Origin: Saccharomycopsis fibuligera x Saccharomycopsis cf. fibuligera
Lineage: Eukaryota > Ascomycota > Saccharomycetes > Ascoideales > Saccharomycopsidaceae
Assembly: GCA_001936135.1 (NCBI GenBank)
Contig: CP012811.1
Span: forward strand, 1,116,001-1,180,000
DNA length: 64,000 nt
Direction of reading: 5' to 3'
Shown here one piece after another: positions 20,200-32,500 of this stretch. The position numbers were made by a program, and so were the translations under genes. Each line of letters begins with the position of its first letter. The first letter of the stretch is position 1. The notes below the pieces were generated by a model. It was not told the origin of the DNA and did no database searches. It saw nothing but the letters and a program-made list of their open reading frames with translations.

Positions 20200-20948
20200 T
20201 TGAGTTTATGTCCTCTGCTTTTTGCCGTTTATAATTAACTACTTTGTTTTTTTTTAATCTCCCAATTTCCTTTTTCATTATTCTATTAATATTCGCACTT
20301 TTAATTTACATTTACATTTACATTGTTAGATCTTAAATATCAACTATAATCTATGCATTTTTACTTTTTTAGTCTATCTTTTAATTGTGATAAACTTCGT
20401 GACAGTAGAGTAGTCTTGCTCTTTCCTGGCATTGATGCCTAATTGTTCGTCAATAAAAATGCAACTGACCGATTTCGAGACGTTGATCGCATGCATGCTT
20501 GGAAAAATCACATTCCGGAGCTCAGCTGAGTAGAGTTAGAAAAATTGCAAGGGTGCCCCAGTGCTCAAATAGGAGAAATACTTGCCTGTCGTGCTCAAAG
20601 ACATTATCAGGGAACACGCATCCTGTTATTACAACTTATAGTTTTGATCAAGGGATACAAATACCGTTACTAATAAAACAATAAAAAACCTAATATATAA
20701 AATGAACGAAAAACCAAAAAAGGGCAAAATGAAACAGCTAGTAGAAAGAAATAAAAATAAAATAAAGATAAAACAAAACAAAACAAAACAAAACAAAACA
20801 AAACAAAACAAAACAAAAAAAATCATCATAAGAGTTTTAAATGATACCTAAACATAAAATATCGTGGAAATATTTATATATAAATATATATAAAATAAAA
20901 GTTGAAAAAAGACAGGAGCAATAAAGGAGAAAGCGAAATCAAAAACAT
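20049..20948. other. Convergent spacer OPT / SNF4 with homopolymer and microsatellite
   Basis: This 900-bp 3'-3' spacer contains a 37-T run (20157-20193) and an (AAAAC)n array of about nine units (about 20769-20818). Between them 20400-20660 is less AT-biased, but no tRNA, snoRNA box pair or gene was recognised in it. Confidence 0.55.
20769..20818. repeat. (AAAAC)n pentanucleotide microsatellite
   Basis: About nine tandem AAAAC units. The same unit recurs in other spacers of this window (near 48096, 51934 on the opposite strand, and 54766). Confidence 0.9.
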
Positions 20949-21974
20949 TCAAGCTAAAATTTCATTATCGTCACTAAACAACAAGTACTTCAAAATATCA
21001 CTCAATGTCAACACTCCAATCAATTTAGTTTCTTCGTCAACGATAAACAAACGATGCAATTTAGATTTCTTTATCGTAGCCATGATGGTGGCTAAACTGT
21101 CATTCAAGGTACATGTGTAAACTCCTTCGAAATCATCTGATCTTCTCATTAAAGCTTCGCCAACACTTAGAGATAAATCGTTATACAACCCTGCTTTGAT
21201 AAGCCCCAAGACATCAACTGCTTCGTAAACGTTGATCAACTTGTTATTTTCATCCACTATAGGCACCGAGGAAATATTGTTATGGGTCAAGATGTGGATA
21301 ACGTTCAAAATCGGCGTTTGCAAATTAGCACTAGATAATGGTGCTTTATTCTTCTCAGTAATAAATCTGATGTCCTTTAATGGTTTAAGAAGCATTCTAA
21401 TTTCTTTGCAATTAAGAGACACAAACTTGAGAATTCTGTATTGCGTAAGCACATTGACAATGATTTCTCTATGTGTAAGTTTGTCTTCATCAATGAGTGG
21501 AATTCTTCTAGCATTGGACTCAAGCATTTTCTCACAAGCTAAGAACAAACTGGTGAATGGTGGAATTGAGGAAGTTTCAATTTGTTTGACCCCAATACTT
21601 TTTTCAATTCCTTTGAGCTCATTTAACGTGAGTTGGTCAATCAATTGCATCCGATCTGGATTTTGCAAATAGTATTGGATAACATTAATGAAATCGGCTG
21701 AAGTTAGCAATCCAGCGAATTTGGAAGTTTCATTGTTCCATAAAGGCGCTGACACAATACTGTTTTGTAAAAGAATATTGAGAGATTTCTTCACAAGAAG
21801 TGAAGTGTCCAACACAATTAATCGAAACGACACTGGCAACACATCGTAGGACGATTTAGACTTAAGAAAGAGGCGAATGCCTTGGATTGCTTTGTACTGC
21901 TCCTGGTTGATGTACTTGGCGGCGTCGCCCTGAGGAGCCTGAGAGATGTTGCTGTTGACCTGAGCTGTGGACAT
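20949..21974 (-). CDS. SNF4: SNF1/AMPK gamma regulatory subunit Snf4
   Basis: A 341-residue protein from ATG 21972-21974. After a roughly 28-residue tail it matches Snf4/AMPK-gamma along its whole length as four tandem CBS motifs in two Bateman modules. Landmarks are SSYDVLPVSFRLIVLDTSL, LVKKSLNILLQNSIVSAPLW, SVGEALMRRSDDFEGVYTC and VLTLSDILKYLL. Snf4 is the adenine-nucleotide-binding subunit of the Snf1 kinase complex. It relieves Snf1 autoinhibition when glucose is low and so supports use of other carbon sources. It is slightly longer than the 322-residue S. cerevisiae protein. It shares a 326-bp divergent promoter with RPC53. Confidence 0.96.
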   Translation of the reverse strand: MSTAQVNSNISQAPQGDAAKYINQEQYKAIQGIRLFLKSKSSYDVLPVSFRLIVLDTSLLVKKSLNILLQNSIVSAPLWNNETSKFAGLLTSADFINVIQYYLQNPDRMQLIDQLTLNELKGIEKSIGVKQIETSSIPPFTSLFLACEKMLESNARRIPLIDEDKLTHREIIVNVLTQYRILKFVSLNCKEIRMLLKPLKDIRFITEKNKAPLSSANLQTPILNVIHILTHNNISSVPIVDENNKLINVYEAVDVLGLIKAGLYNDLSLSVGEALMRRSDDFEGVYTCTLNDSLATIMATIKKSKLHRLFIVDEETKLIGVLTLSDILKYLLFSDDNEILA

Positions 21975-22300
21975 TATATCAACGTTTATGACTATATGGC
22001 AGTAACAGTGCTGAATAGAGTGTTATGCTATTATCTGCTTTGCTATCCGTCTTCTCTTCGCCTTGCTTCTGTCCTTTATTTTGTTTTGTTCCTCTCGTTT
22101 TCATTTTGACTGCCGATGTCTTGCTTACGTAACACATATGTCAGCCGCAGACAGAAAACAGAAAAAAATAAAAATATTTCTGAAAATTTTCTACTAAATA
22201 ACTACTAAACTATACAAATAGTACTACAACAACACCAGCAACATACCCAGTATCTTGCTACTAAAGGGCAATCAATTATCACTATAGTATTAGAAACGCA
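21975..22300. promoter_or_regulatory. Divergent promoter SNF4 / RPC53 with TTACGTAA site
   Basis: A 326-bp shared promoter. A perfect 8-bp palindrome TTACGTAA at 22125-22132 matches the preferred site of several fungal bZIP factors (Yap, Cst6/Rca1 and Sko1 types). Which gene it serves is not evident. Confidence 0.5.
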
Positions 22301-23671
22301 ATGTCTAACAATGCCCCCGGTGGTAACTCAGGCACACCTTCACGCTTGGAATCCTTGAGCAGGCCAGCCAATACTAGTGCCAATGCAGCAAGCAAACCCA
22401 AAACCGGTTTGAAGTTTAGACCAAAAGTCGTGGCTAGAAGGTCAGAAAAAGAGAGAGCATCAGATGCACCGGTGATAAAGCAAGAACCAGTGGCGAAGAA
22501 ATTTGACCGTGGTCGTGGTGGGGCCCGTGGTAGAGGTGGCAGAGGTGGTAGAGGAGGTCGTGGTGGTCGAGGCGGCCGTGGCGGGTTCATTAAAACTGAA
22601 ATTGTTTCCTCTGGGCCCTTGTCAGCAACTAATGCCGTGGGTGGAGGCAGTGGTGGCGGTGGCCGTGGAGGTGTATATGGTGCTGGAGGAGGCGGAGGTA
22701 GTGGTAGTAGAGCAGCATCAAGAATGAGTTCAATGTCTCCAACACCGGAATATTTCACAAATTTGAAGAAAGAAGTACGATCAAGAAGTTTAACGGCTGA
22801 GCCAGATAGTGATGAGGAAGATCCAACAATGATTGATTTGAATAAGGACTTTGACGTGGAAGATGATGAAATCACGAGTTTGTTTCCAATAAGACCATTG
22901 CAATTTACAAACCTCGCGGCACAGTCAGATAGTTCTAGTGATTCGTTGGTGGTAAAGTCTGAGGTTGAGCAAGTGAGATCAGTGTCACCAGAAGTGAAAC
23001 CAGAAGTTAAAGCAGAAGAAGAATTGGATTTGAGCAAAATACCAGAGACACCAAAGATTCAACCAAAAGTCAATCTCAACGACAGTGCGGAAGATGTTGA
23101 TGATGATGATAATGAAGTGAGAATAATTAAGGACAATATTCAAATATTGAGTTTGATCAATAAACATGCTGAAACCGAAGATAAAATCACCAGACTTTCA
23201 CAACAAGAGCAAGAGGAAGAAAAAGTTGACTCCAAGGAGAAACTTAATAAATCCAAGGGTCAGTTTATGATGTTACAATTACCTAATGTTTTACCAAAAC
23301 TTGAAAGAAGTGCTGAGGACATTGTTGACGACAAGGAAGAAGAGGAAAAAGCAAAAGCAGCAGCATCATTATCAAAATCAGAAGAGGTAGCAAAGATGCA
23401 AGATGGGAGAATTGGTAGCATAAAGGTGCACCTTTCGGGAAAAATAACAATGAATGTGGGCGATGTGTCATTCGACTTGATCAAAAGTGCAACAGTGGGA
23501 TTCTTGCAAGATATATTAGTACGCCAGCTTCCGAAGAATGAGAAAAAGGACAAAGCAAAGGCAAGTGAGGGAGATGAAGAAGAAATTGAAATTGAGAAAG
23601 AAGGGACCCTTTACCAATTGGGCCAAGTGAGCCATAAGATTATTGCGATACCTAGAATTGAGGACGAGTAA
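22301..23671 (+). CDS. RPC53: RNA polymerase III subunit C53 (Rpc53/RPC4)
   Basis: A 456-residue protein from ATG 22301. The conserved part is the C-terminal domain (about 370-456), with VHLSGKITMNVGDVSFDL and the GQVSHKIIAIP ending of the RPC4 family. This domain dimerises with C37 in Pol III and acts in initiation, termination and reinitiation at tRNA and 5S genes. The N-terminal half is disordered and highly charged. It has an RGG/GRG tract at about 70-95, a second Gly-rich stretch at about 110-145, and many acidic/Ser clusters that look like kinase targets. The RGG tract could bind RNA or be arginine-methylated; that is inference. Confidence 0.9.
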   Translation: MSNNAPGGNSGTPSRLESLSRPANTSANAASKPKTGLKFRPKVVARRSEKERASDAPVIKQEPVAKKFDRGRGGARGRGGRGGRGGRGGRGGRGGFIKTEIVSSGPLSATNAVGGGSGGGGRGGVYGAGGGGGSGSRAASRMSSMSPTPEYFTNLKKEVRSRSLTAEPDSDEEDPTMIDLNKDFDVEDDEITSLFPIRPLQFTNLAAQSDSSSDSLVVKSEVEQVRSVSPEVKPEVKAEEELDLSKIPETPKIQPKVNLNDSAEDVDDDDNEVRIIKDNIQILSLINKHAETEDKITRLSQQEQEEEKVDSKEKLNKSKGQFMMLQLPNVLPKLERSAEDIVDDKEEEEKAKAAASLSKSEEVAKMQDGRIGSIKVHLSGKITMNVGDVSFDLIKSATVGFLQDILVRQLPKNEKKDKAKASEGDEEEIEIEKEGTLYQLGQVSHKIIAIPRIEDE

Positions 23672-23943
23672 GTTATTTTTTCATTTTCCTAGTTTTTGAT
23701 TTTTTCGTTTTTTTTTTCTTCTGTACAATATATATTTATATAAATCACGCCTAGCATTCTGTTACTTTTTTTCCCACATTTATAATTAAAAAATGTTTTA
23801 TTCTATCTGTTTTTAAGATGTTCGTAAATTTTGATCAGTTCAACATGGTTTTGATAAACGCATCACGAGGCATGTTAATGTAGAAATATGCGCATTTCAG
23901 TCAGTCGCGAAAACTGGAAATTCTCCAAAAAATAAACAAAAGC

Positions 23944-23997
<54 letters not shown>

Positions 23998-24071
23998 CTA
24001 AATATAAAGAGGAACCTGCATATACTGGCGCATCATACTAGCCATTTCAAATATATATATCACGAAACACA
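23672..24071. promoter_or_regulatory. RPC53 / AME1-like spacer with SCB-like site and (GAT)18
   Basis: This 400-bp spacer contains CGCGAAAA at 23906-23913 (Swi4/SBF-type), about 160 bp upstream of the next ATG. An uninterrupted (GAT)18 array at 23944-23997 lies between that site and the start. Confidence 0.5.
23944..23997. repeat. (GAT)18 trinucleotide array in a promoter
   Basis: Eighteen perfect GAT units, non-coding, about 75-130 bp upstream of the AME1-like start. Length variation could alter promoter spacing. Confidence 0.95.
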
Positions 24072-26148
24072 ATGGACAGAGAGGCTCGAAGAGAGGCTAG
24101 AAAAAGAGGTGCTGCGTAAGTATCCCTGAGACTGAGTTTTTATGTTACAGCATTCAACAAACAGACGATAATGATAATACTAACTATCGCCAAAATACTA
24201 CAGAGCCAGAACCATAAGTATAGACGAATTGGTGCTAAACGACAGCTCTAATGCATCTTCACCAGCATCCAGTAAAGGACCTTCGTCTCACCGAGGAATT
24301 TCTCTGCCTCAAACGCCTTTATTTGTTCCACAGACTCCAAATGCCAGCAATGAAAAACCGGATGAAACCCAAATTCAAAGTCAAAGTCAATCAATAGCGT
24401 CACGGATCCACAGCACTCCAAGAAGCACTCCAAGAAGCACTCCTAGAAGAGGAGCTCCCCCGTCTCGTACTAGAGAAGCAAATATGAGGCCGCGAATGCC
24501 TGAGCGAGTTATTCCTATGTTTGATGATACAAATGAAGAGACGTTAAAAGCGATTGATGATCCTGTGGTATCTGCATCAGCAACGGGAACAACAGATATA
24601 ACCAAGACAATAACAAATGAAGCAGTGACAAAAGAAGCAAAAGCAGCAAAAGCAGCAAAAGCAGCAACATCATCATCCAAATCTAGGCAGCGAGCTGCAG
24701 CTACTATTGCTGCAGCTGCTTCCAACCAGTCCAAGGATATAAAAACTCCGAAACGTCAAACAACAGCGAGTGTGAGAACGCCCAAGAGAAAATATGTTAC
24801 TTCAACTAGTAGCACAGCATCAGCAGCATCAGCTACGACGAAACCATTAGAAAGAGCTGCAAGGTCCTCCACTACACCCAAAAATCAGATTGTTTCTACT
24901 CCAAAAAACAAACGGCTCTCATCAAGCAAGAGAGAAAGACGTCTGCTTAGCAGTTCTCTCAAAGCCACTAGGCTGCTAATGGGACCAGCAGCGACTAGTA
25001 CAGCAACTACACCACTGCGTCAGAAACGAACATTACTAAAAGCGTTAAGAGGGAGAACTGTAAGAGAAAGAGCATCTGAATCTGCGGCTACTGTAAGGGC
25101 AACAACACCCACGAAGTACATTGATGAAACTAATGAATTCTCTGATTTGAGTGATAATGATGATGTCGTAGAGGAGGGCAAAGAAATGGAAAATGGAGCA
25201 AATGAAAAGAAAGAGGAAGCCGATGATAACGGGAAGACCAAAGAATTTTTGGAGACCACGAGGAAGATGAAAGCTAAACAGAAACCAGAGATTCAACAGA
25301 AGGCGGTATCAAAAGCAACTTCAACTTCCAAATCAAAACCAAAACTATCATCATCAGTAAAACTTCTAGCTGGCCGCATATCTAAAAGAAAGCAGAAGCG
25401 CGCCAGCAAACCAGTTCCTTACGCAATTCAAAGAAGCACTAAACATAAATCTGTTGAAGTCACAATAAATAGGCTCCTTAAGGACATTGGCAGCAATAAT
25501 GCTGTTAGACCGGTTCAAATGAATGCATTGGATATTGTTTCAAATACCATTATTTCCCATTTAAAAAATTATCAAGATCGGCTTACTGAGTCCAACTCGA
25601 CAGCAGCAACAGCAACAGCAGCAGCAACAGAAGCGAGAAGCCAGTCAAACAGCAAAAGACACATATCTAAGTATCGCGAACTAGTATCCGACCACATGCT
25701 CAAACTTCTTGACCTCAATCTCTTAATATCCAACCTAACCAAAGATCTACGCTCCACCGCTCTGAAAAAAGCGCAACTTCGGCAAAAGATATTCAAGACA
25801 CGGGAAATGAATTCCAAGTACGTAGGCCACAGGTTGGAGTTGATACGGTATAAGAATTTGAATTTGAAGAATAATGGGATTGCATTAATGGAGTTGAGTC
25901 GGGATGTTGAAAGGCTCGGGCAGGTGGGAAGGAAGTTGCAGTTTCAGCTGGGCGGCGGTGATGATGATGATGGCGATGGAGTGCTTAAGGAAAGAGAACA
26001 AATGCCACTCAATTCGGACCATTTGACGATAAATGAAGCAAAGGGAAAGTTGTTGGATTTAAAAAAAACTATTAATCCGGCATGGGGAATTTTGGATAAA
26101 TTGAAATTGTTAAATAGTCAATTATCTGAGTTGGATGGGAAGTTGTAA
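24072..26148 (+). CDS. AME1: Ame1/CENP-U-like inner kinetochore protein (two exons)
   Basis: Exon 1 is 24072-24115 (44 nt) and exon 2 is 24204-26148. Joined they encode 662 residues; exon 2 alone has no sensible start, since its frame opens at TTG/GTG codons. Exon 1 gives MDREARREARKRG, matching the MDR...RxRG N-terminus by which Ame1/CENP-U binds the Mtw1 (MIND) complex. The long middle is disordered, basic and Ser/Thr/Pro-rich, with PRSTPRSTPR repeats and KTPKR motifs typical of Cdk targets and DNA-associated proteins. The C-terminal part (about 420-660) is helical and coiled-coil-like (DIVSNTIISHLKNYQDRL onward), fitting COMA-complex assembly with Okp1. It is about twice the length of S. 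cerevisiae Ame1. The family call rests on the N-terminal motif and domain order, so it is probable, not proven. Confidence 0.6.
24116..24203 (+). other. Spliceosomal intron (88 nt) in AME1-like gene
   Basis: 5' splice site GTAAGT at 24116, perfect branch sequence TACTAAC at 24178-24184, and 3' splice site CAG ending at 24203. Removing it joins the frames exactly across a split Ala codon (GC/A). Confidence 0.87.
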
Positions 26149-26557
26149 AATGGAAAAAGCTAGACTGATTGGTGGTGTAGTAATGAAATTTTTTGGTGAA
26201 TTATTGTTTACTTGTTTAGTTATTTAACTTATTTGACATACTTTATGTATATATATACATATCCTCTTCACGTTGTAGTTTCTTGAAAAACACCGCTGTG
26301 TAATTTGTTAGAATAAAAAACAAACAAACGATAGACAGTAGTTACTTACATTATTTGAATTATCCAAACACAAATCAAAAAGCATTAATAGACACATGAT
26401 ACATTCTAAACTATTTGTCAAAATAAGTTAACAAGACTTTGAGAAGTTCAAAATACAAAACAAAATACAGTTTTTATCTCAACTAAAGGAAAGGTAAACA
26501 TTTTTTATTTTCTTTCACGAACCAAGAAGGAATTCAGTAAATCATCGGTCAATCAAC
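26149..26557. terminator. Convergent 3' region AME1-like / NUP192
   Basis: This 409-bp spacer between two gene ends contains a 16-nt palindrome TATGTATATATACATA near 26244-26259. TATATA/TATGTA elements of this kind direct mRNA 3'-end formation in yeast. No gene is seen. Confidence 0.5.
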
Positions 26558-29500
26558 CTAGAAACCCCCTTTATAATCAGTCAAAGCACTCAACAAAACA
26601 AACAAATCACTCAATTTCACCAACCCAACATGAGAAAGCTCTCCTTTGGCATAAACCCCGTCCCCCAACTTATCGTCACCGCCCATCGACTCAAGCTCAA
26701 TCAACTGATGTCTTTTTAAAACTCCAATAAATAGCTTATGATGCTGTTTTAACAAGTCTCTAACCGTGTCAATGAGATGTTTGTTTGATGGACCCATGCT
26801 GACGAGTATGGCAGTGACTAACTGGAATACTGGCACGAATAACTCAAATAGTGAAATCTTGGTGTTTCCATTTTTATTACTTGGAACATTGGCATTGGCA
26901 TCAGTTTTCTTGCCTAAAGTCAACGGACGATCCAAACTTAACGAGATACGAACAAACAATTTATTATCAGCATCCGCGCTATACTCGTCCAACAAGATAT
27001 CAAGACCCAAATCTGGGTCAACCTGCAAAAACGCCAATTTTTGCAACGTTTTGAAGATATCACATTGGACCAAATGATTGGACCCGGCTTTTGTCTCTGA
27101 GACTCTAATCAAGAAGTACAATGTGGCTTTGAATGCTGTGAGCTCATAAAGTAGCGAATCTAAGGTGACGCCGCTGTTGTTGTTCTTGGTAGTTAATGCT
27201 AACAAGTTGTCAGTTCTCTTGATGGATCTGATTAACGTTACTAGGAAATTATTCTGCACTAGATAATCAACCATAAAGTTGACTTTACTAGCATTGCTAA
27301 AGCGACAGAACGATTCAAGCAAAATTAAAGCAGTGACACGGTTAGAATCATCACCGTTGCTGATGTCAGTGCATATAATTTGCAATAGTTTCTCATTTGA
27401 CAATCTTATAACCTTGGCAATTCTGCGGAAGAATAAGTCATGGCCAATTACCCAGAGTAGGTACTTGTCGGTAAGGGCGTACAAGTCGGAGCGCAAGCTG
27501 GGGACCAGAGACTTATTGGTGATACCATTCAAGCAAGTTTGGAACAATGGGTATAATCTTTCGTAAAGTAATGCTAAATCGGCATTCTCGTTACCGTTAT
27601 CACTGTTTAGCTTTTGAATGGAAGCGACATAGACATCAAACATGGAAATACTCAATGAGATCAATTCTTTAGAGTAATTGATATCATAATCGTAATAGCT
27701 GTTGATTCTAGGAATGATTAATTCAAACACCTGTAATGCAAACTTTGCCTTCAATTCATCATTTAGTTTGTCATTTAGCAAAATGACTTGAATTAGCTGG
27801 ACCCAAGAATGCAAACTGGCTAACTGTGCTACTTTAAAATCCCTGCTTGCTTGAAGATTGACAACAAATTTGATAATGTGGTCTTTTTCCTTGAGCACCT
27901 CTTGTTGATTGGATGCCGGAATGGCGATTGGTGGAGCCCTGCCATCCAATGCTACTGCTGTCGGAACCATTAGTCTGATGTTACTGCTGTTGCTACTCTT
28001 GGCCTTTTTTGCCTTGTTTTCCAAATCTTGCCAAAACTTGACTTCTAGCTTATTATCGGCAAGTTTCTTCTCGCTAACATATCTATTCTCCAAACTCAAT
28101 CTCTTCAACAGTAAATTCAACGCCAAGTTCAAGATCCTCAAATCAAAAACTGGGGCTAGTTTCTGTGTGCCATTAATGTCATTCAAATCCATCGCAGAGT
28201 CCAGCAACTTCAAAACTCCGCCATTATCCTGGAAAATTGACACTAAAGTTTCAACATCAAAATACTTCAAATTGCTAGCAAGCAACGAGCCATCTGGATA
28301 CAGTCTGATATTGAAATCCAAAACGTCCAAAAACAGCAACAATTTCGGCGCATTATTAAGAGCAAAATTGTTAGAGCTTGCACTGTCAGTATTGATTAAT
28401 GAGTTCACTGCATGGTCAATTTTCAATAAGGACCCCTGATATGAGACTCTATTCAATTCCAAAGTCAAGAATTGCAATAATTCAGATCTGTTTTGCAAAA
28501 AGGACAACAATGCACCCATGCCGGTGGAATGAATGGTAAAGTTGCTTCCGTAATCGTTAAAATCATTGTTGAATACTTCATTTGAAAACCTGGTTTTCTC
28601 CAAATCAATAATTGGTTCATTCTTGATCAACTTTTCATAAAAATTATAATTTTTCTCCAAATGAGCAAGTACGAGACTCGAAGTAATGGGTTTCTTGCAT
28701 AGTTTTAGCACAATTTTGAGGATCAATGAGGAGAGTCTGACTGATGAGTAATTAAATGAGTTTGGTGAGTTGTGATATTGCTCCAAGCATAGATCAAAGG
28801 TAGTCATTAACGAATCAAACAATGATCTTGATGACGCAATGGTGCCAAGCACATTGCTTGAGCCTAATGTAAGTTTATTGAATGTGGATTGTTCGAAACC
28901 GAGCAAGTATTCGCCTAATGTGGTTTGCTGTTGAGATTCTGATAATCGAGCATTAATGAAATTCAAAATCTTGACTTTAAGCCTCAAGCTTTCATCAACT
29001 AACTTCAACTCGTTCTGAGCTTGCTGTTCTTCCTCTTCATCTTTTTCTTCATCGCCCTCAACATCAGTGAAGATAGCTTCAAATTGATCAACAAAAGCTA
29101 ACCTAATTCTCGTTGATTCGTCAATAGTCTCGAAAATAGTCAACAATCTGTTGCGTTTAATCAATGGAAGACTTGAAGAGTTGCCAGACGCATATGCAGA
29201 CACACTATTAGGAACCAAAAATTGTGGTGATTTGGCAATGAGATCCAATAATTCGAGACTCACTAAGGATATTGAAGCTAAATTAGAATTGACATATAGT
29301 CCCAAATGCCCAATTGTTGGTAAATTGAACGATAACGCATTGTAAAAAGTCTTTAGTCCGTGAGTGCCGATGTCATGAGGCAAGTAGAAAATTTCGCCTG
29401 TGACACTGGCACCTGTTGCTGTTGTTGTTGTTGCTGCTGTTAATGATTTAGATTGTTGTTGTTTTTTCATTGCTGGTAGCACGATATTGATGTATGTGTC

Positions 29501-32500
29501 TTCGAATTTTAAAATTCGTAGCATGATATTAAGAGCCAATTTGACAATTTGCACAGTCATGTCATTGCCATTCTTGTCGGAAATTTCATCTTGTCCAATA
29601 GATACGCATTTGAACAACACGTCTCTTACTTTGTTGCTAAACGCGTAATTCATCACCGCGGTAGCCGGGTTTTCTTTCAAGTACTCGACAAAATTTGCCC
29701 CTTGGATAATCGTGTCCAAATTAGAAATCCCAGCAGATCTAAAAGTTAACGGCAACAATGGATTAAAATATTTGAATGAACTCAATGAAATGTTGAGTAT
29801 AATTGTCAAAAGGCTGTTTTTTCTCTTCACGTCAAGGTTCTTGGAGGTTAAGTTGACAAAAATATCATTCAAAAAGTAGTCAATGTATGGCCATATTCCT
29901 GCTTTTCTGTAGCTCGCGCCAAGATTCTTTGGGAATGGTAAACCAAACCTTTCCCCATCAATATCATTACCAATATAGAAATCGTCTTCATCAGTGTCTT
30001 TTTTAGCAGATGCAGATGGAGCCGACAACAAGACCTCAAACAAGCTAAGGAACCCGTAAACATCGTTGAACTCAAGGAAAATGTTATTGAAAAAATTTCT
30101 AAAGGATGGGGTCTTGGCGTTTCTATTATTCACAGTGCTTAACTTATTTTTGAATACCCACTCGTCCAACTTGCTCCATATTTTGTTTTTTATCTTGATG
30201 GTTTCGTAAGTGTGCGTCTGCGGGACCAATGCCTTAACGACATTTAAGATTAATCCAATCAAAAACGTTTCACTCTTCATGTTTGTGTGTGGTTCTACGT
30301 TGGAGCCACCTGCTGCTGCTGCGGCGGCAGCGACAGCGGCGGCGGCAGCAGCTGGATTGAATGTACTCTTCAACGACGCAATGTTGGTCAAGTTGTGCAA
30401 AAAGTCAAACAATACATCAAGTAGTTCAAAATTGTTTCTTTGGTAGAAAAGCTCCTTGACAGCGGTATTGTTGAGAGCGCTGGAATATATGAGTTTGAAG
30501 TAAGATGACAATTCAATGATTTCTTCCTCAGAGAGCTCTAAATCTTCGAGGGTAATATCGTTTTCTTTAGCCTTAAGATCGGAAGTTGCAGTCGCGTTTG
30601 CCGTGGTGGTGGTGGCGGCGGTGCTGGTGTTGGTTGTAGCACCAGTAGCTGTAGGGCCAGTTGGCAAATCTTTGCTACCAAAAAAAGTATGAAACGTTTG
30701 AATCGAAGATGATGGTAAAAGTAACTGGTTATAAGAATTTTGAAACTTGTTAATAAATTTCTCGTAGTTTTTATGGAACGCCAAGTTTTGAGTTTTCAAG
30801 CTTCTAAAGATAAAATCCCACGATATCTTTGAGTCCTTTTTATCTTCACCAACAGAGACAAGGGCTTTGGAACCGGTTAAAGAGCTGGCAATGCTACTAT
30901 CAGCCCCAAGCAACAATTTGGAAGAATTTCCGTCTTCTAAAATCTCGTCATCATTTAGGAATTCGTAAACATGCAAAGCATTTTCTTGGTTCTCTGCCAA
31001 TGCACTAAGAACAACCAAAAAGCAAGATTTGATCAAGGTGTTTGTAGTTTTAGCAATTCCCCAGTCAAGAAACTCCAAGAAGTTTGTATCTTCAGCTTTA
31101 ATGTACTGTTTGTTCCAAATGTTTAGTGGGGTGACTCTGTTGAAGAAATTAAAGTACATAATCATGTAGAGTCTTTCCAAGTCTGCATTTTCCGCGAGTT
31201 CATCAATGGTCAAATCAGCGCTGCTTGGAGCTTTGATATTTGTTAGGTAAAAATCTTCTTCAGAATCGCAAATTCTGATGAGAATGTTTGAGAAGTTGCT
31301 AAGAAAAACCCTCAAGAAATCATCAATGATTGCGTGAAAGAGAATTTTGGTGGTTTTATGGGTTGCTAAGTTCAAGTGTGACTCCAAGTATATTTTAGGA
31401 TAAGCGGTTCTTCTTTCGCTGTCGAATAATAGACTATTATTTCTGGAACTGGTGATTAGTTCTTGTAGTTGCTTAGTTCTTTCCTCATCAATGTCCAACA
31501 CTTTTTTAGGAATGAGTTTAGGAATATGCTTCTGCAATAGCGATTGGATATCGTAGAATTGAACATGGTTAAGGAGATACTGCGATGGGTCATTGGAAAA
31601 AACTTCGGAAGTGATTACCATTAATTGTTCCAAAGCACCAAGTTTGATGAGTTTCAAGACCGATATTTGCATGCTATTGAAATAAGTATCGAAATTAGCT
31701 TGCTGTTGTTCCAAGGTGAACCATTCGCCTTGTAGCCAATTGGACATGAAGCAGTAAAAGAGAAACACTACAGTGGCCTTGATTGGGTGTTTGAGTAAGG
31801 TAGTTTCAATGTTTTTTGTGGATAGCTCGTTGTTGAAATATTCGTACAACTGAATGACGCTTTGCGTCTTTTGTTGGTGTTTGGTGATGGATATGACGTA
31901 GTTGTACAATCCAGGAAGGTAATGCAAAACAAAAGAGTCGTCAGCATCGAAATTGGTTGTCAAGTGGTTCAATATCTGTTTGAAGTGGTTATTATTTATA
32001 AAGTCGATGTGATCATTCAAGACCAATGCGTAAAACACCTGGCCCAACAACTGATGAAAATTGAGCAAGTTGTTCCTTCTGAAGCCAAGCCTGGTCTTGA
32101 ATTCTATTGTAGGTACAAAATTTGGCTCCAAGATTTTCAGTTCACGGATGGATTCATGGATCTGCTCAAGCTCTGCTTCAATGTGCTTGAAGGAGCCGAG
32201 AAGGTTGTCTATTATGAAATTGTTGGCCTTCAAGTCCCGAAACAACACGGACAGTTGAGCTGGGGAAGCAGCGTTGACCAAGTAGTTGAAGATGTATATT
32301 ATTGTTTCTTGTCTCTTGTAGTAGGCGATTCTTGCAGCGTCCAATAAGCTGGTGGTGAGATTGTTTGCGTCTTGAAACTTTTTGGCATTCAAGAGGATCT
32401 CTGCGGCAACCAACTGGTCGATCTTGAGCTCGCTGGAGAGCTCCAACGCGAGCAAAACAAAGTCATTGTTCAATTCGTAGGTCTGGCCATCACTGGTGGA

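Noticed and set aside
20400-20660. Less AT-rich stretch in the OPT/SNF4 spacer as a possible snoRNA or ncRNA
   Set aside because: TGATG- and CTGA-like boxes occur but spacing and terminal stem do not fit a C/D snoRNA; no other RNA signature.
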